Shown piece after piece: positions 45,250-56,563 of a stretch of DNA of 64,000 bases. The stretch is from positions 569,644,140 to 569,708,139 of the forward strand of contig CM040121.1 in NCBI GenBank assembly GCA_022559845.1, read 5' to 3'. A program made the position numbers and the translations under genes. The stretch is from Amorphophallus konjac. Its lineage: Eukaryota; Streptophyta; Magnoliopsida; Alismatales; Araceae. The notes under the pieces are model-generated. The model was not told the DNA's origin and made no database searches. It saw only the letters and a program-made list of their open reading frames with translations. How positions within the stretch are numbered: the first letter of the stretch is position 1; each line of letters begins with the position of its first letter.

Positions 45250-45930
45250 CTACATAGCCTGCTTGGCTTCCGTGGGGAACAAGCACTTTAGTAGTGGAGC
45301 TGAGAGGGATCGACGATACAATCGACCATTGACCACTGTGAAGTGGGCCGCTCGTGCTCGCGTGTGGCGAGCCTCGGCGCGGTCGCTTGGGAGTTGTTGT
45401 CGCAGGAGAAAATCCAAGAGGGGGTCCATCCATGAAGGTTCATAGTCGATGGCGTTTACCTGGGGTACCGGTTCCTCTATGCTCGGTGCTGATAACTCCT
45501 CGATCAGGACAAATCTAGAGTTGGAGACTGTGGTCGTTGACGCCAGGCGAGACAGGGCGTCTGCTCGGACGTTCTCCTCCCTGGGGATGTGAATCATCTC
45601 AAAGTGGGAGAATTCCTTCGTCGCGGCCTTAGCCTTCTCCAGATACTTGATCGTGGATGCTTCACGTGCTTCAAATTCTCCTTTAACTTGACTAGCTACG
45701 AGTATGGAGTCACTGTATGCTCTCACACTGATCGCCCCTAGGTGTTTGGCCATTCGCAACCCTGAGAGTAGTGCTTCATATTCGGCCACGTTGTTTGTGG
45801 TCGAGAAGTTGAAGCGAAGGGCGTACTAGAGCTCTATCCCCTCTAGCGACAATAGGACCAATCCTGCACCACTACCGACTGTGCAGGATGACCCGTCGAC
45901 GTACAGCTCCCATATTGGTCCCGAGGACTA
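45250..45930 (-). pseudogene. Second (archaeal-type) RNase H of the Tat element
   Basis: Begins with YVDGSSCTVGSGAGLVL (first catalytic Asp, about 45895), meets a stop near 45826, and continues TTNNVAEYEALLSGLRMAKH (catalytic Glu), AYSDSILVASQVKGEF (Asp) and IPREENVRADALSRLAS. This extra RNase H downstream of the normal one is a hallmark of the Tat clade. A linker to the integrase zinc domain follows. Confidence 0.82.
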
Positions 45931-46386
45931 CTCGGGCAGGTCCTCCCCGGGTATCGTGCACTCAGCTACGAAGTCGGCGAGGGCCTGAGCCTTGATTGCA
46001 GTCCTCGAGTAGAACTTGATATCGAATTCACCCAACTCTATAGCCCATTTGATCAACCTCCCTGATGCGTCAGGGTTCTCGAGGATTTGTCGTAGTGGTT
46101 GGTCAGTGAGGACGACGATTGGGTGAGCCAAGAAGTACGGTCGCAGCTTGTGGGTGGCCGTGATCAGAGCCAATGCGAACTTTTCAGTCCGTGAGTATCG
46201 AAACTCTAGCCCTTGTAGCGCCCAGCTTACATAGTAGACGGGCTTCATAATGCTGGCCTCCTCCCGGGCGAGCACAACGCTCATCGTGCTCGGCGTCACC
46301 GACAGGTATAGAAGTAGGTGCTCCCCCTTCTGCGGTTTGGAGAGCACAAGAGGAGACACCAGGTACTGCTTCAATTCTTCAAACAC
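45928..46386 (-). pseudogene. RT thumb / first RNase H of the Tat element
   Basis: Open frame FEELKQYLVSPLVLSKPQKG (RT connection) followed by LLLYLSVTPSTMSVVLAREE, YYVSWALQGLEFRYSRTEK and RPYFLAHPIVVLTDQPLRQI, ending ALADFVAECT. In the Tat lineage this gypsy-type RNase H is degenerate; the usual first Asp in the LYLSVTPSTMS block is absent here too. The frame is separated from the RT frame by several stops at 46387-46530. Confidence 0.82.
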
Positions 46387-46530
46387 CTACTCGCATTCCT
46401 AGTCCTAGTCGACCTGCCCTTTCCTTTCGGGAGCCTTATTGGCTTGCTTGATAAGTCAGAAGAAAGTGAGGCACCTCTCGGCAGCTCGGGACAGGAACTG
46501 AGTTAAGGCATCAATGCGTCCGGTGAGGCA

Positions 46531-47115
46531 CTATACGTCCCTCACTCGCCCCGGTCGCTTCATTTCTAGCACCGCCTGAATTTGATCGGGGTTAGCCTCT
46601 ATCCCTCGGTGGGTGATGAGGAAGTCGAGGAATTTCTCTGATTTTACATCGAACGCGCATTTGTTGGGGTTGAGTTTCATATTGTACCTTCTGAGAGTCG
46701 CGAAGGTCTCCGCCAGATCTCCCAGGTGCTCGACAGCTTGGAGGCTTTTGACGAGCATGTCGTCGATGTAGACCTCCATGTTGCGGCCGATCTGCGTGTC
46801 AAACATATGGTTGACCAGGCGTTGGTAAGTCGCTCCCGCATTCTTCAATCCAAACGGCATGCTAGTGTAGCAATACAAACCGTGATCGGTGACGAACGTT
46901 GTCTTATCTTGGTCGGGTTTATGCATGCTGATTTGATGGTACCCAGAGTATGCATCCAGGAAGCTCAACATTTCATGCTCGGTCGTAGCGTCGACTAGTT
47001 GGTTGATCCGTGGCATGGGAAAACTATCTTTGGGCGTAGCATTATTGAGGTCGGTATAGTCTACGTACATTCGCCACTTCCCGTTGCTTTTGGGAACAAG
47101 GACCATGTTTGCCAC
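46531..47115 (-). pseudogene. Reverse transcriptase of the Tat element
   Basis: Contains VLVPKSNGKWRMYVDYTDLN, DAYSGYHQISMHKPDQDKT (catalytic Asp), MPFGLKNAGATYQRLVN and the YIDDMLVKS box. The N-terminal finger part lies in another frame to the right (47061-47250, reading LRLYPSCRPVQQ), so a frameshift near 47115 breaks it. It would copy the element RNA into cDNA if restored; here it is inactive. Confidence 0.9.
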
Positions 47116-47900
47116 CCAATCCGGGTACCGGTCTCACTCACTTGTTCCCTGATGATGGCCTGTCGCTCGGGGTTGCAACGCCTTCGACATTGCTGAACCG
47201 GGCGGCAGCTTGGATACAACCTAAGTTGGTGGGTGATAATCTCTGGTGAGATTCTGGGGAGCTCATCCTCGGACCAAGCAAACACGTCTTGGTTAGCTAT
47301 GAGGAAGTTTATGTACGCTTCCTTTTCTTGCTCGGATAAGGCGGTCCCAATCCTTAGTGTTCTGCTTGGGTCTTCTCCCACCTGGATGAGGTATAGGTCC
47401 TCCGCAGGAGTGCTCGTACTCGTGCCTGGATCCTCTGTTCTTGCCTTCTTCTCGGGTGGCGTTTCCTCAGCTTGTCGATCGCGTGTCGAGATGAGATAGC
47501 ACCTCCTTGATTCCCATTGATCCCCTCGAACCTCTCCCACTCCACGAGGAGTGGGGAACTTGAGCTTTTGGTGGTAAGAGGAGGGGACACCATGAAGAGT
47601 GTTGAGGATTCCTCGCCCTACGTTGGCGTTATACCCGGTCATCGCGCGGACGACCATGGAATCTACGAGGAAGGTTACCTCCTTTGGTGCGGTTCCAAAC
47701 ATGATCGGTAACGAGATACGTCCTTCCAGTCGGACCGTTGTGCCGGAGAACCCATACAACGGTGTGTGCAATGGCTTGATTTGGGATAAGTCCACACCCA
47801 TGAGCACTAGACAGTCGTATGCAATAACATCAGGACTGCTTCCATTATCAACCAAAATACGGCGTACTGTACATTGATTGATGGTGGCCGAGACCACCAA
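47116..47900 (-). pseudogene. Protease region of the Tat element
   Basis: Reads VSATINQCTVRRILVDNGSS, an aspartic protease with DNGSS in place of the more common DTGSS (D-x-G core kept), then IKPLHTPLYGFSGTTVRLEG and YNANVGRGILN near the C-terminus. A linker rich in Glu/Thr leads to the RT. The frame is open but detached from gag and RT. Confidence 0.82.
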
Positions 47901-48038
47901 TGCATCGGAGTGGGGGGTGGTTACACCATTTAGGTCATCGTCAGAGAAGATAATGGGGTCCTTTAGGTGTTTCTGGGCGGCAAATTCCCATTGGGCACTG
48001 TCACCTCGCTCATCAGTGTTGATGGTCGATGCGTATCG

Positions 48039-48302
48039 TCATCGCCTGCTCGCACTATCTCCGCCTGCGGCCAGCCCTCCGGAGATCATCATGATCTCCT
48101 TCCCGTTGGGTCGGTTGTCTAGAGGCGGAGGTGTCTGTTGTCGCTTCTCCGCGGCCTTGGTGAGAAACTTATCAAGGAGTCCTTGACGGACGAGATCCTC
48201 GATCGCGTCCTTCAGGTTGATACATTCGGCTGTGTCGTGGCCGTGGTCGCGGTGGTAGCGACAGTACTTCTTTTTATTCCTCGCATTCGGATCTGACTTC
48301 AT
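48039..48302 (-). pseudogene. C-terminal Gag (zinc-binding region) of the Tat element
   Basis: Encodes KKYCRYHRDHGHDTAECINL, the Cys/His cluster seen near the end of Tat-lineage Gag, followed by LKDAIEDLVRQGLL. It is in a different frame from the capsid part. Confidence 0.78.
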
Positions 48303-48367
48303 CTTGAGAGGCCATTTGAGGAAGGGTTCCTCTCGGATCTCAATTAGGATTTGGTCGGGAGGAGCCG

Positions 48368-49536
48368 TCAGGGGCGTGTAGTGGCGGTAATTGCTCCTTT
48401 CCTTTTCTGGGCGGTCGCGGTGGTCTTGGTCACGTTGCTCCCGCTTGTTCCGCCTTCTCGTGGCGAGTCGACGGATCTCTTCCGGTCGGACCGATTAGTT
48501 CTGGCCGCGTGGCCCAGGGTTGCAGTGTTCTCCTCGTAACGTGCGTGCTTCTGCGCCAGGGTGAGGAGGTCGGTGAGGGTCGTCGGGGCTTCTACTCCGA
48601 GTGCTGGTCGAAGAATGTGATCCCACGCCCCTTGAGTGAGCGCGGTGGTGGCAATGTTGATGTCGAGACGGGGGATTCGGAGTGCCTCCGCTCGAAGCGG
48701 GAGACAAAATCCCATAGAGTCTCTTCTCGCCCCTGCCTGAGGGCGAGCAGGGTCACCGCGGACTTGGCTACCCTTCGGCAGCCAATGAAGTTCTCCTTGA
48801 ACAGCTTCTTGAGCTGCTGGAAGGAGGAGATGGTCCCGGCCAACAGGGACTCGAACCAGGCCCGGGTGTTCTCCCGAAGAGTCGTGACGAATGCCAGGTA
48901 TTTCACAGTGTCCGAGGCCCGGTGAAAGACCAGGTGGGACTCAAAGTTATGCATGTGGTTGGCCGGGTCGGTAGTGCCATCGTAGGAGGCGAAAGACGGC
49001 AACTGGAGCTTTAGCGGGATGGGTCCTTCCATGATTTCCTTGGAGAAGGGGGCATGGAAGTACTCTTGGTCATCGTCGATGAGACCGTGATTCTTGGCGG
49101 CTAGGAGGACATCGTCCAGGTACCGGACTTTGTCCTCAATTTCATCGATGCGTTGGAGCCGGCGGTCCATCTCTGGGTTGGAGTGCAGCGGGCTATGCAT
49201 CCTCGATGCGGGCGAGCTACGAGATCGTTGGTTCCTTGCAACGGAGACGTGGGAAGCCTCCTGTACGCGACAAGGGTTGGCTACATCGGGAGCCCCCCCA
49301 TTCTGAGGATTTCTGGAGGGGGAATGCCTCCTCTCATCGGGCTTGTTGACAAGTCCCTGACATAATTCTGTCAGGAACTGGATCTGCTGGCGCATCTCCG
49401 CAATCTCGTTGGCGGCGACCGCCGGTGGTAGGCAAGGGGAGGATGAAGCCTCCTGAGATCCTCGTCGTGAAGTAGGGGCCCGATGAGAGCCGCGCCCACG
49501 GTTGTTGGCGTTGCGAAGACTCCCACGGGGTGTCAT
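48368..49536 (-). pseudogene. Gag of the Tat element (capsid part, frameshifted)
   Basis: Starts MTPRGSLRNANNRGRG at 49536, only 17 bases after the primer binding site. The capsid block includes FSKEIMEGPIPLKLQLPSFA, DGTTDPANHMHNFES, KYLAFVTTLRENTRAWFESL and ISSFQQLKKLFKENFIG. Near 48680 the reading shifts by one base into the frame 48368-48715 (PRLDINIATTALTQGAWDHI), then further breaks follow towards the zinc region. The organisation matches the usual Tat Gag but the copy is dead. Confidence 0.87.
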
Positions 49537-49552
49537 GGCTTTTTGCTCGTAG

Positions 49553-49570
49553 TTTCCACAAACGGCGCCA
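49553..49570 (-). other. Primer binding site of the Tat element (tRNA-Asp type)
   Basis: The minus strand reads TGGCGCCGTTTGTGGAAA, five bases after the 5' LTR end. TGGCGCCGTT is the complement of the 3' end of plant tRNA-Asp; the match then breaks down, so the assignment rests on 10 bases. Confidence 0.7.
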
Positions 49571-49575
49571 AGAAG

Positions 49576-50445
49576 TGTAGAGGCAGAAATCTAGTTTCTA
49601 CGTCACGCACCACCTTCTCTATTTATTGATTTGGGGAAGATCATCCGGCACCCGTGGAAGCCTGCAAACACCAGAAGAGAACGGGATGTCAGAAGGAGCC
49701 CTGGATGTTATCCCAGGGGACAACTCTCCGATGCTTAAGTCAACGACGGTTTTAAGAAAGGCATAGAGAAGAGCTAGGGGGAGGAGTGGACAGAGGTTGT
49801 AGTAGGAGATTTGAGAGGCGTGTAGACCCTCCAGACGAGTGCTCGCCGCTTCTAGTAGACACTCAGGGAATGCTCGATGGATGGTAAGGTCGTGCAGGAG
49901 GGGATCTCTCTCAGCGTGTAGACGAGCGCGACCTCTTTCTCTTACTGTGGCAAGGCTGGGAGCTCTATTCTCTGTGGGTAGCTTTTGGCATAGGATTCCA
50001 CCGTGTCCTCTCTCTTCTACGTCGATGTCTCTTTTATAGGGGGTTGTCCTGGAGCGAGAGACCTATCCCTTAATAGGGAAGGGCGCAAGTAGTGGAGTAA
50101 CGCCTCCCGCGATTGTGGCTGGAGTTTCTCATTGGAGGGTGATTAGCCCAGCGTCGGCTGGTCCCTGGGCGAGTCTTACGGCGCTCGTGGGGCGTACTCG
50201 TCCGTTATGGGGTCGAGGCCGACGTCGCGAGGGGTAACGGTCGGTCGTCGAAGGGTTCTCCGGCGGTCATTGCGCCTGGGCCATAGCCCTTTTTGTGATT
50301 GTCGATTCCGATGCTGAGACGTAGTGGGCCGCACTTTAATGGGCTGCGGCTGCTGGGCACCCCTTGGGCGCGCTGTAGATCCGGGGTCGGATTGGGCTCG
50401 TCGTTAACGGGCCGGTCATGGTCCGAGCTAGATTTACCCTCCTCA
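49576..50445 (-). repeat. 5' LTR of the Tat element
   Basis: 870 bp, from TGTAGAGGCA to CCCTCCTCA, followed by TSD CACCT (50446-50450). It shows the empty sites for the insertion in its partner LTR. Confidence 0.92.
50031..50038 (-). promoter_or_regulatory. TATA box of the Tat 5' LTR
   Basis: The minus strand reads CCCCCTATAAAAGAG; the other LTR has CCCCCTATAAATGAG at the equivalent place. Position about 407 bases into the LTR is plausible for a U3 promoter. Confidence 0.6.
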
Positions 50446-50790
50446 CACCTGATTAATTTTGATTTTAGAGTGGAGTTGAAGTAAAGCTAGAGCAAGTTTT
50501 TTGGGTTTGGGTTCAGCTTAAAATTCTAAAGCAATTTGAGTCGATGAAAATTTAACTTCGATCAGCTTGGCACTTGTTCAAGATCAATATAACAAAACAG
50601 ATCAATGTGTGACAGTGGAGGAATTGGAGAGGGCTCCACTAATATAAGCACATTATATATATTTTAGTCAGTTTCTAATATGATATATTATTCTAACGAA
50701 GATCAAATCTCATCTACTCTATTGCCAACACGCACGATCTTCTTTGTGTCAACCGTGTCCCATCTGTTCTTCAAGTTTTTGCACCATTTG

Positions 50791-51110
50791 TTCCATCCTT
50801 TCCGGATTTTATGATGCATGCTCACCAAAAGGCATACCTCCAACAACCCCATGCAGTGGGCAATAACTAGCTTCTAATATTCTTTATGCTGGTTACGTCA
50901 AGGAGTCTAAATATTCAAGGTGACGAACTTGGAATGGCATTCTTAATTTCCGGATTAATTTGTTCCATCCTTCCCGGATTTTATGATGCATGTTCACCAA
51001 AAGGCAGACCTTCAACAGCCCCAGTGGGCAATAACTAGCTTCTATTCTTTATAGTGCTGGATACGTACGTCAAGAAGCCTAAATCAAGGTGACGAATTCT
51101 TAGAATTGAT
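50791..51110. repeat. Direct duplication, period 171 bp
   Basis: GTTCCATCCTTTCCGGATTT at 50791 and GTTCCATCCTTCCCGGATTT at 50962 start two copies that both run through TGATGCATG, TCACCAAAAGGCA, AGTGGGCAATAACTAGCTTC and CAAGGTGACGAA. Differences are small substitutions and short indels. Confidence 0.85.
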
Positions 51111-51864
51111 GATATTCCACAAGTTTAATTTCAAAGTCCTTAACTATCTATCATCACGGGTTTCAATGACAACTGCAGGCTTAACTAGGGACGGCTTCAA
51201 TTAATGGTTACTTGACACCAGCTGGCGGAGATTCGATCAGAAGATAACAAGGTCATGAGAAAGGAGCTTGAGAGGACCACAATGGGCATCTTTCAAAATT
51301 ACCTGCTCTCGAGTTTGATCACTTTGTGTCATGTTGACTCTCATGCAGTTCCACACCCTTATTATATATCCACGCAGTTTTCAATGATAATTGCAGAGAC
51401 CTAGCTAGCTAGCTAGCTAGTTGTTGAGTTACCCATGCATGTCGGCTGTCTAGCTACGGGTATCTTACTGTAACTGATCATATATAGGTGCAGGACAATT
51501 GGCAACGCTTGGATTAAGAAGGACGTACAAGATCGACCAAAAGGAGAAATACTGAGAGGCACGTGCAATATTTGAGTACGTACAGGTCGCATGCAAGTCC
51601 TCCTTTCAAGTGACCAGTACTCTGTATCTGTAGACTTTTACGATCCATGTACAGCCTTAATTAATTACCATCATCTATAGTCCCCGGCCACCGAAATATA
51701 TATAATTGCCGACTGATTGCGGCCATATACAGGTCATGAGTACTAATCCTCACTGATTGGTACAGAACAGCAGGCGCAGAGCTCGGAATCGGGAAAACCA
51801 GATCAAACGAACCGAGAAAAATAGAAGCACACCATTGCAATGCAAGAACTCAAAAGAGTATAGG

Positions 51865-51867
<3 letters not shown>

Positions 51868-51914
<47 letters not shown>
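51868..51914. repeat. (CA)n(TA)n microsatellite
   Basis: Five or so CA units, an ATACATA bridge, then about 18 TA units. Confidence 0.85.
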
Positions 51915-51919
<5 letters not shown>

Positions 51920-54356
51920 GGCCTGTGATCGCCAGCTAGTTCAGACCGCACATTGAATTAACGCAACTGGACCAATCGATTAAATTGCATGAGATCGACC
52001 GCTACTTTGTTTGATGTCTCTTCATTCTTTCAATTCGCAACAAACTCTGAGATGAAAGATCCAGGTGTCAGTGAGTGGGGCACTTGGTCCATGAGCGCAC
52101 TTAATAGTTATAAGAGAAAAGGGCAGAAAGAAGAATTAAAGAATGTGTGTGCACGCGGGCGCGCGCACTCAGTACGTTTGTTTTGTGTTCTTCGAAGTTC
52201 AAAATGCTGGAAAGTATCTCAGTGTTTATTTACCGATATATTCTTACAATCTGCTATATTTACATTTATACCTGTGAGATCAAATTACCCCGTATTCCAA
52301 CAAAGAGGGTTGCACGTACGTTACACCACTAGTCTTCGGGTCACAACACCATGAATCCGAATAAAACATGCCTGCAGCAAAATTCGACAAAGAATGTTAG
52401 TTTATGGAAAACAGTGTTCGAGGGCATACGTACATTTCTTCTAAAATCTAAGGGTCTGATATTAATTACATAACATATATTCATCTTAACGCTCACTAGC
52501 TATCAGAAAGAGGGTTCAGAAATGGTATACGTATCATCCGTTTTTCATATACACACGATAAGTTAATACTACATACGTACGTGAAAGGATTTTAACAGCT
52601 AGCTTCGTGTACAAAAGAGATACTCGATCGTGATCTGCGTCCTAAGAGGAAACATGCATCTTGCGTTTTGGGGGGACAAATATGAAGAATAGAATATATG
52701 CACCTGATCGACGTGCACATTGATACGCTCATGCATGTTAATATTTATTTCTTGGACATGTTCGTGGATACTTCCGATAATCAACATATCAGCTTCGGTC
52801 ACGGTGTTTCTCTTCTTTCCTTTTCTTCCTCCCTCTCTAATTCTGTGTCAACGACCGCACGTTAGTCAAAATTCACGTGGAAGATTCATAACTTCGTTGT
52901 TCTCAAGGTTTTGCTACAGCGTTTTGAGGTTCGATTCTCTCTTGTCTCCCATTTTAAGGCATGGCATTTCTGAATCGGTATTTGTAGAATTGTGGGTGAT
53001 ATCTGCAGTATGATCGATCTCATGTGATGCGTTCATCTAGAGTAGTAGATGGCTTCGAGTCGACGGTGTATCCATGGAAAAAGAGCAGCCCAGCGCCATG
53101 AGACTCGAACAGGTCCCGTGCCAGAACTGTCGGGCTGGAAAGAGCCCATCATCTCGGATGTTCATTCATCTAACTTGAATATTCGTGGGTGATACGTACG
53201 CAGAGATGTATACAAAGTGTCGCTATATCCTTTGTGTTTTTTTTTTGTAAAAAGAACTATCAATTAATTTGTAAAATTACCCCTTTCATTTTCAAACTAT
53301 TTTTAGCAACCTTGTTACGCAGTAATACTTGCAAAAAATACCTTGCTGTCACCAATTGTTATCATTCCATTAAAATCTATTGTTTAACCATAGTCAGTCT
53401 TTGACCACATTTAAAAAAAGGTCAGAATTTCCCTATTATCTTCTTAGTTCTCTCTCTTTCTTCACATGTGTATCTCTCATCTCTTCTTCTCTCTCTCACT
53501 TTGACACAATACGTCGGTATAGGTCTGATCACCACCGAGAAGAGGGATGTGTACCTCCAGCAGCAGCAAGAATGGAACCATAGCTCCTATGCTGGCAGTT
53601 GGGTGTAGGTCTAATCACCAAAACTCCCCGTTTCTGGCATGCTATATATAGTTCTCTTTAAGTCTCTCAACAACGGGAATGAAGCAGGTTTCGAATGTGT
53701 TCTATCCCGGAGTGAGTCAGCGCTTATTCTGATCTTGTCCGCCGGCAAGCTTATTCTGACCTTGGACGTAATCTCTTCTGTCGGGTTTCATCATTCGGTG
53801 CTTGGCAGATCTGGAAGAGTTCGATCCATCTTGTTTCTGAATTCTTGAGAGGCAGCATGGTTTCCGTACAATTTGCATAAGAATAGCTTCTGTGCAATTT
53901 GCCTACGAAGAAAAAGAGTCACTCGAGCATCCAAAACTGTAGACAGTCTTCTCATCATTTACATCCCAGTCACCGCTGTTATTTAGCGAAGCACATGGCA
54001 CTAGGAAGGTCCGGGAAGATATAAGGGATAGAAATTGGGGGGAAAAAACTGTCATCAATAAGTTTTCAATTAAAAGAAAACTTAGTGCATTATTAAAGTC
54101 AAAAAGATGAATCTGCCAATCTTGCGCCAACACAAATGCGAAGGTGTCATTTCTCAGCAGCAACAACGAAGAGGTTGAGCACTCCTGTACCGTACAAATG
54201 TTTCCACCAACAAAAAAAAAATGGAGGCAGGCCGAGAGCTTTGCACAAAACAACAGGGCGACCAGTCTCTCTGAACACGTACAAATAGGTGCTTGTCTTC
54301 TACGTCCATGCACACTGCAGTGTTATCGGTACAAATGTTTGTGAGACGAAGAGACT

Positions 54357-55134
54357 TCAGTCGCTCTTGTACACCAAGGTTGGATATACTGGACTCCACA
54401 TGTTACTCTTTACGTATTCCACAGTTTCATCCTTCAATTCGTAAACAGCACATTAAGAAGATGACAAGAAATTTTGACGCATGAATACATGACAGGATAG
54501 GGAAAAGGCATCAGGTAAAGGACTTTCACCTCATCTAGTCTCTGAAGCTCACGTGCATCCATGTCACGATATCCCTCGGCCAGATCCTCTGCCACTGCTT
54601 CCCTTATGACGGCTGCAGCAACCTCCTTGGTGATGTCTCGTATACTGTGACAACAATAATTCAGAATATAATTACTGCTAGAAATATTCAACCAGAGGGC
54701 ACCACAGTGCATCCTAGACATTGGACAAAAGAAAACAGCATATAACTATCGGGAGGCAAACTCAAAACCAAGAAGAGGAATCACGGGCACCTAGAAATTG
54801 ATGGATAAATGACGCCGTTGAGAACCTCCTCTTCCTTCATATATGCAGCTAGACTGACATTTCACAAGTACAGTGGCCAAATCAGTCAAAATGACATGCA
54901 TAGATTTCAATGACTTACGAAAAAAGTCAACCTACCATTCAGCTGCAGCCTGTAACATGCCATCAGATATTACACGAGCACCTGAGAGAAGAGTACCGAG
55001 GCCAATCCTGCAAAATTAAAATTTGTGACAAAATGAAAGATATACAAGTGTAAGAAAAGATATAAGGAAATAAACTCACCCAGGAAAGAGGTACATATTA
55101 TTTCCTTGGTTGCAATGACCAATTTTGCCATTTC
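54357..55134 (-). CDS. NAD-ME: NAD-dependent malic enzyme, mitochondrial, last five exons
   Basis: Exons 55134-55080, 55007-54936, 54853-54791, 54644-54530 and 54431-54357 have matching phases, GT donors and AG acceptors. They encode NGKIGHCNQGNNMYLFPG, IGLGTLLSGARVISDGMLQA, LAAYMKEEEVLNGVIYPSIS, IRDITKEVAAAVIREAVAED and DETVEYVKSNMWSPVYPTLV up to a TGA stop. This is the C-terminus of plant NAD-malic enzyme (62-kDa, NAD-ME1-like), which decarboxylates malate to pyruvate in mitochondria. No stop or frameshift is seen in these 127 codons. The preceding exon, expected to end with VDLG, was not found up to the right edge. Either the intron is very long and repeat-filled, or this is a 3' gene fragment. 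The hAT remnant lies about 130 bp upstream of the first visible exon. Confidence 0.85.
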
Positions 55135-55266
55135 CTACAACAAAGAAGTCAGTCAGTGACATGAAGAAGCCGGGAAACAAGAAGAATGAATGGATGCATG
55201 TGGAAAAGATCTGCATATTGCACTTAATGCATCCAGAATTACACCTGATTACTTCTTGAATTCCAA

Positions 55267-55878
55267 ATGACACATCAATCCATACGGTTTTACAGAGATC
55301 ATATAAAGCGACATTTCAAATCTGAATGCATAACCGAGTGGCGGATTAAAATCAACCACTGGGATGCTTACAGAAATCCACTGGCATATGTTGTCATCAG
55401 AGTACTAAGCTCAACAACTGCAGCTAACCAATGTGAAAGAACATTGGCGCACCTTAAGCCTTATTCATACAAATGTTAGAAACAAACTAAAGACTACAAG
55501 GTTAGAACTTCGACATGCATCTCAAGGTGAGAAACATCTAGTTGGGATACCTAGAATTGCAGAACATATAATGCAACATGAAGCAGATCCCGTATAGTAG
55601 ATATGGATGAAATCCTAGATGAGGAGCATCCTTTAGATGCATGGACGGAAACCAAGAGAGAGTTAGATGTAACCTTATGTAACCCCGAAGATCAGCAATC
55701 AGCAGAAAGTGAATTGGATGGAGTAGAAAACACAGATCCTATACTTCAAGTCTCAAAAAGACCAAGGGAAGAAGAATGGTCTGCATCTCAAACTATGCCA
55801 CACCAACATTCAGTTACCTTGCCAAATATTTCCAGGATGTCTACGAAGCCAGCACAGCATCACAGTCTGGGCATTTGA
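55267..55878 (+). pseudogene. Degraded hAT transposase C-terminus
   Basis: The plus strand reads NPLAYVVIRVLSSTTAANQC then ERTLAHL, matching the hAT dimerisation block (family: LAxxILSxxxSSSxCERxWS). One frame further it continues IHTNVRNKLKTTRLE, where the family has IHxKKRNRLxxxRL, so a frameshift lies between. A third open frame (55603-55878, MDEILDEEHPLDAWTETKRE) resembles the acidic tail that often follows. It is fragmentary: no N-terminal zinc finger or catalytic part is seen, nor clear ends. It lies in the intron, or upstream side, of the NAD-malic enzyme gene on the opposite strand. Confidence 0.55.
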
Positions 55879-55881
55879 GAA

Positions 55882-56416
55882 GAAGGTAGCAAGTCCAAAG
55901 AGGCATAGGAGGGAGAAGAAAGGCACCGGTACCATTGAAGGGGAACAGATTCTAATGGATCCTAAATGGGCCTAAGCGGGCTTGGGTCAAACACATATTG
56001 GGTGATAATCTCTAACAAGCACTTAGGCTCCCTTGGATTTTCCAATTTCAAATATGGTGATTAAGTGAGGTTGGGGTCACAAGTCCGCCCAAGAGGAAGC
56101 GGGGAATCATGGGGTAGTTGAGGAACCACCACCAGATTAGGGTGATGATGGACTCAGCCTTACATCCTATTGCTAAGGTTAGCTCACATTTCGCTTGGTG
56201 GCGAGCTTCACGAGTGCATACAAGCGAACGGCATTGACTCCTAGGGCAGAGCCAAGAGAGACGCTAACGAAGTGGATGGTGAATCCCGAGGGAGGGGATG
56301 CTACAATTAATGAGATCCGTGGGAGGGAAGGACCCCACGCAGACGCGAATGGCAGAACGGAATGAGAAGAAATGTGAAGTACAAAACGGATGGGGGATGG
56401 ACCAGGGTTTACAATG
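55882..56416. other. Intergenic, no recognised gene
   Basis: Nothing recognised. It may include the far end of the degraded hAT element or intron sequence of the malic-enzyme gene. Confidence 0.4.
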
Positions 56417-56433
56417 CACAAGAATGAAAAATA

Positions 56434-56546
56434 TATATTTTTTTCAGTAGGTACTTTTTTAATGGGGAGGGCGGAACCCGAGATCAAACCTCAGAACCTC
56501 CCCCTAAGGGGCGAGGTGGTGAGACCACCATGGTAAGCCATGGGCT
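56434..56546 (-). mobile_element. tRNA-derived SINE with target-site duplications
   Basis: Minus strand: GAGCCCATGGCTTACCATGG (A-box region), then GGTTTGATCTC (B box) about 40 bases on, then an A/T-rich tail. It is flanked by CACAAGAAYGAAAAA at 56417-56431 and 56547-56561 with one mismatch, the long direct repeats made by LINE-type target-primed insertion. The body is only about 113 bp, at the small end for plant SINEs of the Au type. Confidence 0.72.
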
Positions 56547-56563
56547 CACAAGAACGAAAAAAT

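Larger units (their letters stand above)
15531..50445 (-). mobile_element. Tat/Retand-type Ty3/gypsy retrotransposon, host of three nested insertions
   Basis: One element on the minus strand with LTRs at 49576-50445 (5') and 15531-16327 plus 25935-26013 (3', split), TSD CACCT and a PBS matching tRNA-Asp. The internal order on the minus strand is gag, protease, RT, RNase H, a second RNase H, integrase, a minisatellite, a plus-strand (antisense) ORF and a polypurine tract. A second RNase H, 3' tandem repeats and an antisense ORF are hallmarks of the Tat lineage. Subtracting the three inserts with their TSD copies (9607, 6306 and 7171 bp) leaves about 11.8 kb. All coding parts have stops or frameshifts, so it cannot move by itself. 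The LTRs differ at 11 of about 190 positions that I hand-aligned (15602-15794 against 49642-49834). Confidence 0.92.
50451..54356. other. Intergenic, no recognised gene
   Basis: Host DNA right of the Tat element. Short open frames are scattered; one at 52599-52802 (minus; HEHVQEININMHERINVHVD) ends in a CAG-GTGCAT splice-like donor but matches no family I know. A (CTAG)n run is at 51403-51420, and a (CA)n(TA)n run at 51868-51914. Sequence just left of 54357 should hold the 3' UTR of the malic-enzyme gene. Confidence 0.45.
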
